Source of the DNA: Drosophila pseudoobscura
Lineage: Eukaryota > Arthropoda > Insecta > Diptera > Drosophilidae
Reading direction: 5' to 3'
NCBI RefSeq assembly: GCF_009870125.1
Contig: NC_046683.1
Span: 19,105,001 to 19,169,000 of the forward strand
DNA length: 64,000 nt
The position numbers were made by a program, and so were the translations under genes. Positions 21,110-31,890 of this stretch are shown piece after piece (position 1 is the stretch's first letter; every line of letters starts with the position of its first letter). The notes beneath the pieces are model-generated. The model had not been told where the DNA came from and made no database searches. It saw only the letters and a program-made list of their open reading frames with translations.

Positions 21110-21229
21110 AAGCCAACAACACGCGGTGTTCCCAAGCGGTCCCCCATCTAAGTACTAACCGCGCCCGACGCTGCTTAATTTCGGTGATCGGACGAGAACC
21201 GATGTATTCAGCGTAGTATGGTCGTTGGC
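21110..21229 (-). rRNA. 5SrRNA: 5S rRNA, copy 16
   Basis: Consensus gene; second unit of the higher-order repeat, marked by GGGAGATGAACG just upstream (others have GGGAGCTGAACG). This is within the first 20 bases before the start site. Confidence 0.97.
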
Positions 21230-21552
21230 GAAAGCCTGGGAGATGAACGTTGGTTTCCTTTGTGTTCTGCCTTCGACTGACCAAAACTAACCATAGGATG
21301 TGTTTTTAGTTCAAACGACTAGACTAGGATCTGCTGGCAGGGATTGGATGTGTTATGGGGTGCCTGTATTTATGCATTTACTTAGAAAAAGAAAACCAAA
21401 TGCCGTTCCCCTTCGAACAATAGTAATATAAATTTTAATTGTATCCATGACCCTTGGCCAAAATATAATTCAAGGAAAATAAAAACGAAAAAAGAAAAAT
21501 TAAAAACGAAACGAAAATACGGCAAAAGGCAAAAGGCAAAAAGTTGGTGACG

Positions 21553-21672
21553 AAGCCAACAACACGCGGTGTTCCCAAGCGGTCCCCCATCTAAGTACTA
21601 ACCGCGCCCGACGCTGCTTAATTTCGGTGATCGGACGAGAACCGATGTATTCAGCGTAGTATGGTCGTTGGC
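21553..21672 (-). rRNA. 5SrRNA: 5S rRNA, copy 17
   Basis: Consensus gene; third unit of the higher-order repeat, mosaic spacer (GGTGGTTTTCC with ACCATAGG). Confidence 0.97.
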
Positions 21673-21989
21673 GAAAGCCTGGGAGCTGAACGGTGGTTTT
21701 CCTTTGTGTTCTGCCTTCGACTGACCAAAACTAACCATAGGATGTGTTTTTAGTTCAAACGACTAGACTAGGATCTGCTGGCAGGGATTGGATGTGTTAT
21801 GGGGTGCCTGTATTTATGCATTTACTTAGAAAAAGAAAACCAAATGCCGTTCCCCTTCGAACAATAGTAATATAAATTTTAATTGTATCCATGACCCTTG
21901 GCCAAAATATAATTCAAGGAAAATAAAAACGAAAAAAGAAAAACGAAACGAAAATACGGCAAAAGGCAAAAGGCAAAAAGTTGGTGACG

Positions 21990-22109
21990 AAGCCAACAAC
22001 ACGCGGTGTTCCCAAGCGGTCCCCCATCTAAGTACTAACCGCGCCCGACGCTGCTTAATTTCGGTGATCGGACGAGAACCGATGTATTCAGCGTAGTATG
22101 GTCGTTGGC
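21990..22109 (-). rRNA. 5SrRNA: 5S rRNA, copy 18
   Basis: Consensus gene; counterpart of copy 15, 1,301 bases away. Confidence 0.97.
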
Positions 22110-22417
22110 GAAAGCCTGGGAGCTGAACGGTGGTTTTCCTTTGTGTTCTGCCTTCGACTGACCAAATCTAACAATAAGATGGGTTTTAGTTCAAACGACT
22201 AGACTAGGATCTGCTGGCAGGGATTGGATGTGTTATGGGGTGCCTGTATTTATGCATTTACTTAGAAAAAGAAAACCAAATGCCGTTCCCCTTCGAACAA
22301 TAGTAATATAAATTTTAATTGGCCAAAATATAATTCAAGGAAAATAAAAACGAAAAAAGAAAAATTAAAAACGAAACGAAAATACGGCAAAAGGCAAAAG
22401 GCAAAAAGTTGGTGACG

Positions 22418-22537
22418 AAGCCAACAACACGCGGTGTTCCCAAGCGGTCCCCCATCTAAGTACTAACCGCGCCCGACGCTGCTTAATTTCGGTGATCGGA
22501 CGAGAACCGATGTATTCAGCGTAGTATGGTCGTTGGC
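22418..22537 (-). rRNA. 5SrRNA: 5S rRNA, copy 19
   Basis: Consensus gene; counterpart of copy 16 with the same GGGAGATGAACG upstream variant. Confidence 0.97.
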
Positions 22538-22845
22538 GAAAGCCTGGGAGATGAACGTTGGTTTCCTTTGTGTTCTGCCTTCGACTGACCAAAACTAACC
22601 ATAGGATGTGTTTTTAGTTCAAACGACTAGACTAGGATCTGCTGGCAGGGATTGGATGTGTTATGGGGTGCCTGTATTTATGCATTTACTTAGAAAAAGA
22701 AAACCAAATGCCGTTCCCCTTCGAACAATAGTAATATAAATTTTAATTGGCCAAAATATAATTCAAGGAAAATAAAAACGAAAAAAGAAAAATTAAAAAC
22801 GAAACGAAAATACGGCAAAAGGCAAAAGGCAAAAAGTTGGTGACG

Positions 22846-22965
22846 AAGCCAACAACACGCGGTGTTCCCAAGCGGTCCCCCATCTAAGTACTAACCGCGC
22901 CCGACGCTGCTTAATTTCGGTGATCGGACGAGAACCGATGTATTCAGCGTAGTATGGTCGTTGGC
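22846..22965 (-). rRNA. 5SrRNA: 5S rRNA, copy 20
   Basis: Consensus gene; counterpart of copy 17. The spacer carries CTTCGGACAATAG where others have CTTCGAACAATAG. Confidence 0.97.
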
Positions 22966-23289
22966 GAAAGCCTGGGAGCTGAACGGTGGTTTTCCTTTGT
23001 GTTCTGCCTTCGACTGACCAAAACTAACCATAGGATGTGTTTTTAGTTCAAACGACTAGACTAGGATCTGCTGGCAGGGATTGGATGTGTTATGGGGTGC
23101 CTGTATTTATGCATTTACTTAGAAAAAGAAAACCAAATGCCGTTCCCCTTCGGACAATAGTAATATAAATTTTAATTGTATCCATGACCCTTGGCCAAAA
23201 TATAATTCAAGGAAAATAAAAACGAAAAAAGAAAAATTAAAAACGAAACGAAAATACGGCCAAAGGCAAAAGGCAAAAAGTTGGTGACG

Positions 23290-23409
23290 AAGCCAACAAC
23301 ACGCGGTGTTCCCAAGCGGTCCCCCATCTAAGTACTAACCGCGCCCGACGCTGCTTAATTTCGGTGATCGGACGAGAACCGATGTATTCAGCGTAGTATG
23401 GTCGTTGGC
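23290..23409 (-). rRNA. 5SrRNA: 5S rRNA, copy 21
   Basis: Consensus gene in a 444-base unit. The A-rich tract has CGGCCAAAGG in place of CGGCAAAAGG, and the upstream spacer has private changes (TTTATTCATTT, ACAATGGTAA). Confidence 0.97.
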
Positions 23410-23733
23410 GAAAGCCTGGGAGCTGAACGGTGGTTTTCCTTTGTGTTCTGCCTTCGACTGACCAAAACTAACCATAGGATGTGTTTTTAGTTCAAACGAC
23501 TAGACTAGGATCTGCTGGCAGGGATTGGATGTGGTATGGGGTGCCTGTATTTATTCATTTATTTAGAAAAGGAAAACCAAATGCCGTTCCCCTTCGAACA
23601 ATGGTAATATAAATTTTAATTGTATCCATGACCCTTGGCCAAAATATAATTCAAGGAAAATAAAAACGAAAAAAGAAAAATTAAAAACGAAACGAAAATA
23701 CGGCAAAAGGCAAAAGGCAAAAAGTTGGTGACG

Positions 23734-23853
23734 AAGCCAACAACACGCGGTGTTCCCAAGCGGTCCCCCATCTAAGTACTAACCGCGCCCGACGCTGCTT
23801 AATTTCGGTGATCGGACGAGAACCGATGTATTCAGCGTAGTATGGTCGTTGGC
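23734..23853 (-). rRNA. 5SrRNA: 5S rRNA, copy 22 (last of the array)
   Basis: Consensus gene, the most upstream in transcription order. About 190 bases of upstream spacer remain before the LINE tail at 24,046. Confidence 0.97.
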
Positions 23854-24195
23854 GAAAGCCTGGGAGCTGAACGTTGGTTTCCTTTGTGTTCTGCCTTCGA
23901 CTGACCAAAACTAACAATAGGATGTGTTTTTAGTTCAAACGACTAGACTAGGATCTGCTGGCAGGGATTGGATGTGGTATGGGGTGCCTGTATTTATGCA
24001 ATTATTTAGAAAAAGAAAACCAAATGCCGTTCCCCTTCGAACAATGTTTAGGTTAGGTTAGGTTCAGGCGGTAGCCTGGGCGAGTGATGAAACCCTCCCA
24101 AGCTCACTTGGACATGTAGAAGGTCCGTTGTGGTGCCGCATTGGCGTGTGCCCCTTCCCAGTGCCTAAAAACCGTGGAGAGCAGGCAGTTGCAAA

Positions 24196-24838
24196 TTAAG
24201 GGCAGTCCCATCCTAAGGCTTGGATGAATCTGGACAAGGTCCCCGGTTTGATTTCGGAAAGGTCCGAAATGTCCGTGAGGAAAGCGGCCCCGAGAATACG
24301 AAGACGACGATTTCCAAGGGCCGGGCAGTGGCAGAAGAAGTGGGGGACCGAATCCTCCTCTTCCTCGTCGCGACAACTACTGCAGAAGTCGTTATGAGGG
24401 ATTGACAGTCTAGAGGCATGAGAGCCGATCTGCCAGTGTCCGGTAATGGCTCGAGTTACTGCAGAGCACTGTGCTCTGTTGAGTCTATACAGCTCGGCTG
24501 AGCGCTTCTTCGATCGATATGGCCATGTCAATCTTGAGATTTTACAGGAAACGGTTTGCTGCCATCTCCTATTGGCATTTTGCTCGAACAATTCGCGCGT
24601 GAGGAGCCTGCAATTAGCCAGATGCATCGCTACCTCTCGGAGAGGTTTCGTAGTACCCTGCATTGCTAGCTCGTCGGCGACGGCGTTCCCCTCGATGTCC
24701 CTGTGGCCTGAGACCCGTATAAGGAAGAGGTCTAACTGCTCTGCGATCTCGTGCAGAGACCTGCGGCAGTCATTTACGGTCGCTGAGCTCGACGATATTG
24801 AGCCTAAAGCTCCATCTCCATCTCGCAGTCCTCCCTAG
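24196..24838 (-). pseudogene. LINE RNase H end and C-terminal zinc motif
   Basis: About 24,660-24,800 (minus) reads as the end of RNase H: SLHEIAEQLDLFLIRVSGHR, then DIEGNAVADELAMQGT. It is followed by an open frame of about 155 residues (24,196-24,663) with TGHWQIGSHASRL and the Cys/His cluster CSSC...HFFCHCPAL typical of the C-terminus of LOA/I-type ORF2. The first part of RNase H is missing between this piece and the RT piece upstream, so it is a deleted remnant. Confidence 0.75.
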
Positions 24839-24845
24839 GTGGGAT

Positions 24846-26247
24846 TTATACCTGGAAAGGCGTCGAGAGGTGATCACTAGGGATACAATAATCTGTCCTC
24901 TCTGGTAATTGCGGGAGTGTCGTCAGGATTCCCGAGTGCCCAACCGCGGACGCTTTCCACAGTCTGGCTTCTCTCATTCTGAGTGCGCAAAGTGTTGCCA
25001 CCTTCTTTCCCATGAGATCTATAGGGAGGAGGCCCAGCACAGTATCCAGGGCTTCCCCTGGAGTAGTGCGTAGCCCGCCAGTCATGCATAGCTCTGCCAT
25101 GCGTTGAACTCTGCTGAGTTTATTGAGGCATGTCCTTTTTCTAAGGCTGGCCACCATACCACCACTCCATAGAGCATGATCGGTCGCATGATGACGGTGT
25201 AAAGCCACCGAACTATATAGGGGGTCATTCAACATTTTAGTCCGATGGCTTTCCTGCAAGTATAGAGGGCCTCTGTGGCCTTCTTTACTCTATCCTTTAT
25301 GCTCAATTTCCAGTCGAGCTTTCTATCGAGGATTAGGCCAAGATACTTGGCGTTGTTGCTGAAGACTAGCGCTTCCCAACATAGTCTTGGGGGAATCAGT
25401 GCCGGAACTTTTTACTTCCTAGTGAAAAGCACCAGTTCCGTCTTAGACGGGTTGACGCCTAACCCGCATTTGTCTGCCCATTTCGACATTTTCGTGAGAG
25501 TACTTGTCATGCACTCACACAACGTCTGCGGAAATTTTCCACGCGGCAGCCACCCCCTTCTATCTCCCGCAGCAGTTCGTTCACTGCCACGTTCCACAGG
25601 AGGGGCGAGAGGACTCCGCCCTGCGGGGTGCCTCTGCAGACAAATCTGGTGCATGTTGACGTCCCCAGTGATGCCCCAACCATCCTGCATTGCAGCATCT
25701 GACCGATCAGGCTCACCGTCCGGGAGTCAACCCCCAGATTCGTCAGTGCGCCCGTGATGGCGGTCGGAAGGATGTTGTTAAAAACGCCCTCTATGTCGAG
25801 GAAGGCTACGAGGGTGTACTCCTTACAGTTGAGGGACGCTTCTATGATCGATGTGATCGTGTGTAGGGCCGTTTCGGCGGATCTTCCTTTCCGATAGGCA
25901 TGCTGGGAGTCTGAGATTAGACTAGGCGGAATATTTACCGTGGGATGCATCCCCAACAGCCGCTTCATCGTCTTCAGAAGGAAGGACGATAGACTTATGG
26001 GTTTGAAATCTTTGGGGGCAGTGTGCGAGGGCTTGCCTGCCTTGGGGATGAAGACGACTTTGGTATGAAGACAGGTTCCCGGGATATATCCATGGGAGAA
26101 GATTCCCTCGTATATCCTTTTGAGCCAATTAGTGGCTTTTTGTCCAGCGTGAATCAGTTGGGCAGGGATGTCATATGGTCCCGCAGACTTGTATGGTTTG
26201 AAGCTTTTGATTGACCAGGAAATGTTCTCCTGGCTTAGCAGGTTCAT
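24846..26247 (-). pseudogene. LINE reverse transcriptase, active-site segment missing
   Basis: The open part 25,507-26,247 carries KSAGPYDIPAQLI, the FIPKAGK block, AYRKGRSAETAL, VAFLDIEGVF and RGTPQGGVLSPLLWN. The next piece resumes with TSTLTKMSKWADKCGLGVNP and runs in several frames into the thumb region (24,846-25,259). The stretch that should hold YADD is absent near 25,540, and there are several frame changes. The polymerase cannot have been active in this copy. Confidence 0.8.
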
Positions 26248-26462
26248 GATATCACTTGAGGCAACGGCATGAGCGGCGATGTAGTGTGGTCTGTTTTCAA
26301 CGCAGCCGGATAGTGGATGTTCAGGAGAAGATTTAGCGACTCATTGCTGGACGTTTTCCATGATTGGTCGGCATTTTTCAGGTAGCCCAGTGTGGGTGTA
26401 GTCTTCGAGAGAACTTTGCGCAAGCGCGAGGCTTCTGAGTTATTCTCAATGTCGCTACAGAA

Positions 26463-27219
26463 CTAACGCCATGAGGCGCGTTTGTCTTTCCTCAGTTCTT
26501 TATTGTAAATTGACAGACTGGCCTTGTAATAGGCCCAGTTCCGCTCAATGTTTTCAGCCTTAGCTTCATTGAAGAGTCTCCGGGAGGCTTTCCGGAGTTC
26601 CCTCAGTTCCTCAGTTCCCTCAGTCCCTCGGACTCGACCATTCAGGTTTCTTCCGGCCTCTGGTCTTGCCAGAGGGGCAGGATTTATCGAACGCCTCATT
26701 GCAGGCGTCGGTAAATAGTATAACAAGATGAGTCGTGGCTTCCCTGGAAATCTCCTCCTCAGGTGGAGTCTCAGGGAGAACACGACAGAGGTGGTCTGAG
26801 TACCGAGCCCAGTTTGTCCACCTAAGGTTCCGAAATTGAGCTGGTCTCGGTAGTGAAAAAGAGAATACGGTTTCCACGTACCTGTGGTCCGAGAAGGAGT
26901 GCTCTTCCAGGGCCCTCCAGAATACGATGTTCCCATGTAACTCATGAGAGGCAAGTGTGAGGTCCAGGACCTCCTTGCGGTTTTTAATAATGAAGGTGGG
27001 ATCACTCCCCCTATTAAATAGGACCATCTGAGTGGTCAGTAAATAGTTGAAAAGGTACTCACCCCTTTCGTTGGTGTCAGTGCTTCCCCACTGGCAGTGG
27101 AGTGCATTGGCGTCGCACCCAACGATTAGGCCGGTGTCCTTGGCCTCGCAGTCTGTGATTAGCGCCCTGAGCGCCTGTGGAGGCAATCCAAGCCGATTGC
27201 CAAGCCTAATACCCCACAC
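26463..27219 (-). pseudogene. LINE endonuclease fragment (APE type)
   Basis: About 200 residues open from 27,219. It starts in the middle of an apurinic-endonuclease-like domain: LIVGCDANALHCQWGSTDTN corresponds to the usual GDFNAHH region, DPTFIIKNRKEVLDLTLAS to the catalytic Asp strand, and SFSDHRYV to the final SDH motif. A second frame (26,463-27,005) overlaps and carries the linker to RT, so at least one frame change is present. Confidence 0.75.
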
Positions 27220-27277
27220 ACTTTACAAAAACCAGAAACACACTATTAGACTTATATTTTGTTGACAGTCCGGAAAA

Positions 27278-28006
27278 TTGTTACTCTATGATCAATTCAC
27301 AGTGCCAGGGTATTCAAAACATGACTTTATTTTCATGACCTACGACATCAATCCTGACTACCATGACTATGTTACCTTCTATAGAGACTTTAGGAACATT
27401 GACCTCAGAAAACTAGACACTGACATTAACATGCTCGACTGGACATCAATATATTATATGCCGCCTGTGAATTCTCAGCTTGCCCACCTTCAATCAAACA
27501 TCGACTATCTTTGTAATGAACATGTACCTATCAAGAAAGCGACCGTTAGACCAACAGATAACTCCTGGTTCAACCATAAAATAAAAATGGGTATCATTAA
27601 ACGAAATGACGCCTTTAAAAAGTTTAAAAGATATAAGACTGAAAGCCACCTTAATATTTACAAAGCATTAAGATCAAATGTAACAAAGCTAATCAACTCT
27701 GCCAAGACCGCCTTCTACACGCCAAAGTTTAATAACGCGTTATGCGGTAAGAAAAAATGGCAAATTATTAAAAATATTGGAATAGGGAAGAAAACGCGTA
27801 ACACTCAAGTTGACATGGAAGTAAATGAAATAAATAACAAATTTGTGCAACTAGTTGTACCTGACTTTCCCCCAACCCTTAACTTGGTATCAGTACCCTA
27901 TCCTAACACTGTTTCTAGCATTAGTTTCTGTTGTGTTAGTCCGTGTGATGTTCTAGAATCCCTACTTAAGATTAAGTCGAATGCGATTGGCCTAGACAAA
28001 CCCTAA
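27278..28006 (+). pseudogene. LINE EN end and EN-RT linker
   Basis: An open frame of 242 codons. Residues near 10-25 match the terminal endonuclease motif (YSKHDFIF). Then come DNSWFNHKIKMGIIKRNDAF and the KYxKLRNxVTKLI-like segment (YKALRSNVTKLINSAKTAFY) that precede RT in Jockey/CR1 elements. It ends with KIKSNAIGLDKP, the beginning of the RT domain (usually GxDGIP). The frame breaks there. Confidence 0.7.
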
Positions 28007-28263
28007 ATTTCTGAGAATAATTCTCCCCCGAATTTTAATGCAAGTTACCCACATTTTTAACAAAGCCATTACTACATCAACATTCCCTGAAAAGTGGAAG
28101 GAGGCCAAAATGATCCAAAATATCCATTTTACCGAGCCTATCAACAGCGTTCGAGGCTTTGGGGGCTGTGCAAATAAATACATTTCTTTCTGAGCATACA
28201 TTACTTAACAACAAATAATCTGGATTCAGACGAAATAGAAGTTGTTCTACCGCCATATTAAAA

Positions 28264-29035
28264 ATGTTAGAGGATATCCGCGAAAGAATGGACGACGGAA
28301 ATGTGACATTCCCAACTCTTCTTGACTATACTAAAGCTTTTGACTCAGTTGACCATTGTATCCTCATTGCAAAGCTTCGTAAATCCTATAATTTCTCTGT
28401 CTCACCAGTACGGTTGCTATCGTCTTATCTCTTATATAGGAGTCAGGCTGTTGTCACCGAAATTGAAATTTCGACTTTTGCATATGTGAAGTGTGGTGTG
28501 GCACAGGGATCAGTACTTGGTCCATTATTGTTCTCCATTTATGTAAATGACGCCGATGACGTCCAATTATATGTTAGTCGACCGTTAAGTAGAATAATGA
28601 GTGTATCAGTGTTAGCAATGTAGAACTTGAGAAGATTAGTGCATGGGCGACTCACAATCGCCTATGCCTAAATCCAACTAAGTCTAAATGATTGATTATC
28701 TTAAAAAACAAAAAAAGATTAACTCAACACTATTAAGATCACTATTAATCTCAAATACTCCCATTAGCTACGTAGAGAAGGCAAACAACTTAGGCTTTAT
28801 ACTAAACAATACGCTTTCGTGGGATGATCACGTGAGCAAAGCCGTAGGAAAAACCTATGGGATTTTACATTTTTTTAAATGGATTGACTATAAGATTCTA
28901 ATATTCCTTCATAAGATAATATTCAAGAAACAACCCGAATACCTGCACCAAATTCTTAGATTCACTAATTCCGTCAGAACAAATAATATTATCACCATTG
29001 GACATAAAACTTTAAATTCCGAGAGGCATTTCTGA
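28264..29035 (+). pseudogene. LINE reverse transcriptase remnant
   Basis: LDYTKAFDSVDHCILIAKL (catalytic Asp block) and GVAQGSVLGPLLFSIYVND are clear. The YADD box follows almost at once as NDADDVQLYVSRP, so the usual residues between the two blocks are deleted near 28,553. A later frame (28,688-29,035) gives the thumb segment ISYVEKANNLGFILNNTLSW. It is a dead copy. Confidence 0.75.
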
Positions 29036-29062
29036 AAAAATACACCGGGCAACAAATTCCTG

Positions 29063-29428
29063 ATGAGACAACAATCTATCCAAAAAATTCACGAAAGTAT
29101 AAAAGACGAAAAAGTTTGGATATCAGTGGACGAAACTACGGATAAGCAAGGGCGATATGTCGCAAATTTGATTATAGGAACATTAAGCGAAAAGGAATCT
29201 TCATCCTCATTTTTATTGTCCTGTAAACAGTTGGAAGAAGTAAATAATGCAACTGTTTCTCGATTTGTGAACGACAGTATTCGTATATTGTGGCCTCACG
29301 GGAATGAGTTAAAAGTTTTGTTACTCTTAACTGATGCTGCAGCATATATCATAAAAGCTGGTAAAAATTTAAAGGTTTTTTATCCGAATATCATACATAT
29401 AACTTGTTTAGCACATGGATTAAATTGA
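29063..29428 (+). pseudogene. hAT-like transposase fragment (DUF659-type)
   Basis: About 121 residues. VWISVDETTDKQGRYVANLI and LLLTDAAAYIIKAGKNLKVF then HITCLAHGLN match the RNase H-like core seen in hAT-family transposases (DETTD and TDAAxYMxKA...HVTCxAH). Further pieces follow downstream: LNPEDAESIKLAKELVENP at about 29,515 after an intron-like gap, and at about 29,880-29,995 a decayed dimerisation region (FAPITS, then YCN-like). The start and most of the C-terminus are broken. Confidence 0.65.
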
Positions 29429-30099
29429 ATAGCTGGAATAAAAGAGGTTTGTCAAAAAAAAACATTTTAGTTTGATAAATAAAAAGATTCTAAATTTGCA
29501 TTTTAGGTTCTTGAAACACTGAACCCAGAAGATGCTGAATCCATTAAGCTGGCGAAGGAGCTGGTAGAAAATCCACAACTACATCAAGAATTTATATATA
29601 TAAAATCCCACTTCGAGAGAGCTGCCGAAATAATAACAGCATTGGAAGCGAAGGGGCTATCATTAAAAACGTTAATGGACTTATTCAAGGAAGCTGAAAA
29701 TATTTTCTATAACATAACTGGTGATTTGGAATTGATTTAAAAAAGAAATTTGAAGCAATTTTGAAAAGAAATCCTGATTTTTAAATCATGTCAAGAATAA
29801 ATAGTATATTAAATCTTAATTCTGAGGATCTGTCTGGAATCGAACCAGACACTAATGAAAATATAATAAAATATAAATTTGCCCCAATTACTTCCGCTTT
29901 TCCGCGTACAAAATTATTTTTGGACAGAAACGTCAGAGCCTCTTAATAAATAATTTAAAGAACATTTTAGTGGTTTACTGCAATACAAATTATTTCTAAT
30001 AAATTTTAAGCCTCTATTATATCGTATGTTTTAAGTATCTAGTTTAATAGCCAAAAATAGTTAATAAAATTTTAATACCTATACTAACTTCTAAATCTT

Positions 30100-30389
30100 C
30101 TTTTAAATTTTTCTTTGATTTGAATAACATAGGAAATTGTTTCATATTTTGCATATGTTTTCCATAATTTGCATATACTTTGCATATATTGCATATTTTT
30201 TACATAATTTGCATATATTTTGCATATTTTGGCATATGTTATGCATATGCATTTCATGCAAATATGCAAAAAAATGAAAATATGCAGATCGTTTTCAAAT
30301 CTACTTTTCATGAAACGAATTTTAGTGTCATCAGAATTTTTCTATCCTAATCCTCTAAAAATATGCAAATATGCAAAATCCGAGGTCTA
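30100..30389. repeat. GCATAT-rich subterminal zone of hAT remnant A
   Basis: More than a dozen TTTGCATA/ATATGCAAA words in about 280 bases, running up to the TCCGAGGTCTAG end. The same word cluster lies next to the same end in remnant B. Confidence 0.65.
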
Positions 30390-30390
30390 G

Positions 30391-31890
30391 TTATAACATT
30401 CCGATCATTTGGTACATTTTTTTTTTGATAATGTATGGCCCTTTTAATTTTGGAATAAATTTCTTATTTGTACCTATCGTAGTGTCAGCGCTTCGTACGA
30501 GAACAAAGGCTCCTTCTTTAAATTTTATATGTTTCTTAATATTTTTATCATAATAGTGTTTTATCTTAGTTTGGTTTTCAGTTATTTTATCCAATACTCC
30601 TTTCCCCATTGCTATTAAGTCTTTATTTGTTTGTCTTGAATTAGTTTTGTCTTCTAGGAATTCCGTTAAAGCGTCAATATCACAGCCTCTTTGCTGAACA
30701 CCGAAGAGTACCACCGATGGTATTTCCCCAGTAACCGAATGTTTTGAATGGTTTATTGCATATTCCGCTTTTGTGAGTAGTTTACACCAATCTGAGTGTA
30801 GCAATGGTTCAGTTATCTTTGCTAATATACTTTTTATTGCTCTATTTACTCTCTCCACTTTCCCATTTGCCTGTGGTGAGGCAGTTGCTGCTCTAACCTG
30901 TGGTGAGGCAGTTGCTGCTGTAACATGTTCAATGTTGCTACTTAGCATAAACTCACTGAATTCCAACGATGCGAAACATGAGCCTCTATCACTGACAATT
31001 CTCCTAGGTCAGCTATAATTTTCAAAATATTTCGTTAAGCATGCGAAAAGTTCCTTAGTGCTAGGAGTGTTTGCAGAATACAATTTAAACGAGGCGGAAC
31101 GTTGTGAGTTGCTGCGGAGACCGCAACTCTACATTTATACCCGATACTTAGTCAGTATGGCTCTCCTCCGGCAGAAGCCGCGAAGCTGGGTTCTCTTTCC
31201 TACACCCTCGCCCTGGGGACCCAGCGACGCAGATGTGAGTCGTGGATCATGCGGCAGCTGCTAAACTAAGCTCCCCTCTCCCACACCCTTCTTAATCTCG
31301 GTTACACATTTTTCAACTCCCAAGTGGCACAATTTTTCGTGAAAAGTTCTGATTAAATTATTTCCCATTTTTGACGGAACATAAAGCAATTCGAAATCAG
31401 CATCTTTTCTATAAACAATAACATCTTCTAGTACAAAATTTTTCACTGGTTCTCTTTCGAACTTATACTTCAACTGAAATATAGTGCTATCTCCATTTTC
31501 TATATCTATAACTGAAACTATTAGATCCTTATTTTTGTGTTCCCCAACTGAAAGTTCTGAGTCGTAACTGAATTCTGGACTTATTGTGTGGTGTCTACTT
31601 AGGCCATCGGCATGGGTCATGTATTTACCACTTCGATGATTTATTGTGTGGTCATAATTTTCAAGTTCAAGGGCCCATCTAGCAATCTTTGAATTTACAG
31701 TTTGTAACGGTTGCGGTTGGGCAGTACCGATCCAGGGTAGGTTATTGCTATGGTGCTCGGGTATATCGCAAGCAATAACCTTGGGCCAATTATCGCTGCA
31801 GGGCATAGCATAGTTGGGGTGGGTGCAGGCAAGCTCGAAGTAGGGAACAGCTGAGCTAAGCTTCCGTAAGTGTTGTGCAGCGCATCGCAA
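30391..31890 (-). pseudogene. Integrase and RNase H-end region of the broken LTR element
   Basis: Shows VNSKIARWALELENYDHTIN and HRSGKYMTHADGLSRH (RNase H end), a segment like the integrase zinc domain (FHEKLCHLGVEKCVTEIKKG), and ASPQANGKVERVNRAIKSIL with KAEYAINHSKHSVTG from the end of the integrase core. A basic C-terminal stretch (KHYYDKNIKKHIKFKEGAFV) follows. Interrupted by a DINE-1 end. Confidence 0.75.
31087..31260 (-). mobile_element. DINE-1 3'-end fragment inside the broken LTR element
   Basis: Same terminal sequence as the DINE-1 copies in the 5S array: GAGGCGGAACGTTGTGAG, the hairpin arms GAGTTGC/GCAACTC, TATACCCGATACT and GTCAGTATGGCTCTCCTCCG. It then fades after about 90-170 bases. 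It shows this family also inserts outside the array. Confidence 0.8.

Larger units (their letters stand above)
17271..24045 (-). repeat. 5S rDNA tandem array, right part (10 genes)
   Basis: Continuation of the array after the LTR element. It starts with the second copy of the CTGA target duplication and the rest of the interrupted spacer, which here has a six-base insertion after ATAGGAT. It holds ten 5S genes and two DINE-1 copies. The units starting at 20,689, 21,110 and 21,553 recur as the units at 21,990, 22,418 and 22,846 (period about 1,300), a three-unit higher-order repeat. The array stops inside a spacer at 24,045 where a LINE tail begins; no 5S sequence is seen beyond the LINE. Confidence 0.95.
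24046..27214 (-). mobile_element. I/LOA-type LINE with RNase H, 5'-truncated and decayed
   Basis: Minus-strand non-LTR element. From 5' to 3' it shows part of an endonuclease, a reverse transcriptase, the end of an RNase H domain, a C-terminal Cys/His motif and a 3' tail of (CCTAA)3. RNase H after RT places it in the I/LOA/R1-related group and excludes Jockey and CR1. ORF1 and the start of the endonuclease are missing. The tail abuts a 5S spacer, so the insertion was into the array or at its edge; the other flank is not 5S. Confidence 0.85.
27215..29040 (+). mobile_element. Jockey/CR1-type LINE remnant
   Basis: Plus-strand ORF2 remnant without RNase H. It begins at the end of the endonuclease (VPGYSKHDFIFMTYDI), continues through the EN-RT linker and RT, and stops in the C-terminal region. 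Several stops and frame changes are present. No 3' end or tail is seen at 29,040; a related 3' end occurs separately at about 42,935-43,440. Confidence 0.75.
29041..30390 (+). mobile_element. hAT-like DNA transposon remnant A
   Basis: Begins inside a transposase frame (29,063-29,428) and ends at 30,390 with TCCGAGGTCTAG. The last 240 bases are packed with GCATAT/TTTGCATA motifs on both strands, which look like subterminal transposase-binding repeats. Remnant B at about 38,080-38,816 has the same end (19 of 20 bases) and the same GCATAT-rich zone, supporting a common terminus CTAGACCTCGGA. The 5' end of this copy is missing. Confidence 0.65.

Noticed and set aside
24048-24062. (TTAGG)3 read as a true telomere tract
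   Set aside because: Only three units and directly at a LINE 3' end; Drosophila telomeres lack this repeat. Kept as a LINE-tail observation.
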